This document shows positions 5,618 to 5,705 of a stretch of DNA of 5,705 bases, in pieces. The stretch is taken from the NCBI GenBank assembly GCA_049366815.1, contig JBMNCO010000154.1, forward strand, positions 1-5,705, in the 5' to 3' direction. The notes under the pieces are model-generated. The model did not search any database. It was not told where the DNA came from and was given only the letters and a program-made list of their open reading frames with translations. How positions within the stretch are numbered: the stretch's first letter is position 1; every line of letters starts with the position of its first letter. This DNA is from CAYNYM01 sp049366815 (GTDB taxonomy: Bacteria > Desulfobacterota > DSM-4660 > Desulfatiglandales > HGW-15). A program made the position numbers and the translations under genes.

Positions 5618-5705
5618 TTCCGTGTCTTTCAGATTCTAGAGGAAATGAATCATGCATGTCGGTGTTCCGCCCCTTCCAAAAGACGAGATATCAGCCCAGA
5701 ACGGG
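5618..5705 (+). pseudogene. Possible continuation of the DUF262 gene after an in-frame TGA
   Basis: After the TGA at 5615-5617 the same frame stays open for 29 codons to the window edge. It reads 'FRVFQILEEMNHACR' and continues with 'RDISPER' near the end. This resembles the helix ('F-LR--F-ELLEEL') that normally follows the DUF262 core, so the TGA could be a nonsense mutation or a sequencing error. The alternative is a new gene starting at ATG 5652, in another frame, with AGAGGA (5638-5643) eight bases upstream; it reads 'MHVGVPPLPKDE' and is also open to the edge. The window is too short to decide. Confidence 0.3.

Noticed and set aside
5615..5652. TGA as a selenocysteine codon, since TGATTC (5615-5620) can pair with GAATCA (5647-5652) downstream
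   Set aside because: The stem is weak and AT-rich with a large loop, DUF262 proteins are not known selenoproteins, and the position is not a conserved Cys site that I can recognise.
1..5705. CRISPR arrays, tRNA or rRNA genes, insertion sequences, attachment sites
   Set aside because: I found no spaced direct repeats, tRNA-like cloverleaf, rRNA sequence, transposase motifs or paired terminal inverted repeats in the window.

Overview
The window looks like chromosomal DNA from an anaerobic, mesophilic bacterium. The likeliest source is a sulfate-reducing or syntrophic member of the Desulfobacterota (former Deltaproteobacteria). This rests on GC-rich coding sequence behind an AT-rich leader, strong GGAGG-type ribosome binding sites, and an HdrD/GlcF-like iron-sulfur protein paired with FAD oxidoreductases, a theme common in those anaerobes. 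No rRNA, tRNA or marker gene is present, so the taxonomic call is inference.

Layout. Bases 1-277 are an AT-rich non-coding leader. It holds a good sigma70-like promoter (TTGACA at 114-119), a perfect 7-6-7 inverted repeat over the -35 box, and a leader of roughly 125 bases before the first start codon. Bases 278-4690 are a tight three-gene plus-strand operon: a GlcD/VAO-type FAD protein (485 aa), a (4Fe-4S)2 + CCG-domain protein (440 aa), and a second, longer GlcD/VAO-type FAD protein (533 aa). The gaps are 13 and 17 bases and each internal gene has its own strong Shine-Dalgarno. Bases 4691-4858 are intergenic, with a GC-rich stem-loop that probably ends the operon. Bases 4859-5617 encode a DUF262 (GmrS N-terminal/ParB-like fold) protein that stops just after its conserved domain. 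The same frame stays open after the stop to the window edge, so the gene may be broken.

How the genes work together. The operon resembles the glycolate/D-lactate dehydrogenase GlcDEF plan, in which a flavin subunit oxidises the substrate and an iron-sulfur CCG subunit carries electrons away. Here both flavin subunits are full length and strongly diverged. Both lack the usual glycine-rich FAD loop of GlcD, and the first follows the residue layout of p-cresol methylhydroxylase (PchF) as well as that of GlcD. No signal peptides or membrane segments are seen, so the complex is probably cytoplasmic or peripheral on the inner membrane face. The substrate cannot be read from the sequence; a hydroxy-acid or a phenolic/aromatic alcohol-type substrate is the reasonable guess. 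The DUF262 gene is probably an unrelated, separately transcribed gene of the restriction/defence type.

The most interesting points are the unusual FAD-FeS-FAD composition, the non-standard cofactor motifs in all three subunits, and the possibly truncated DUF262 gene.
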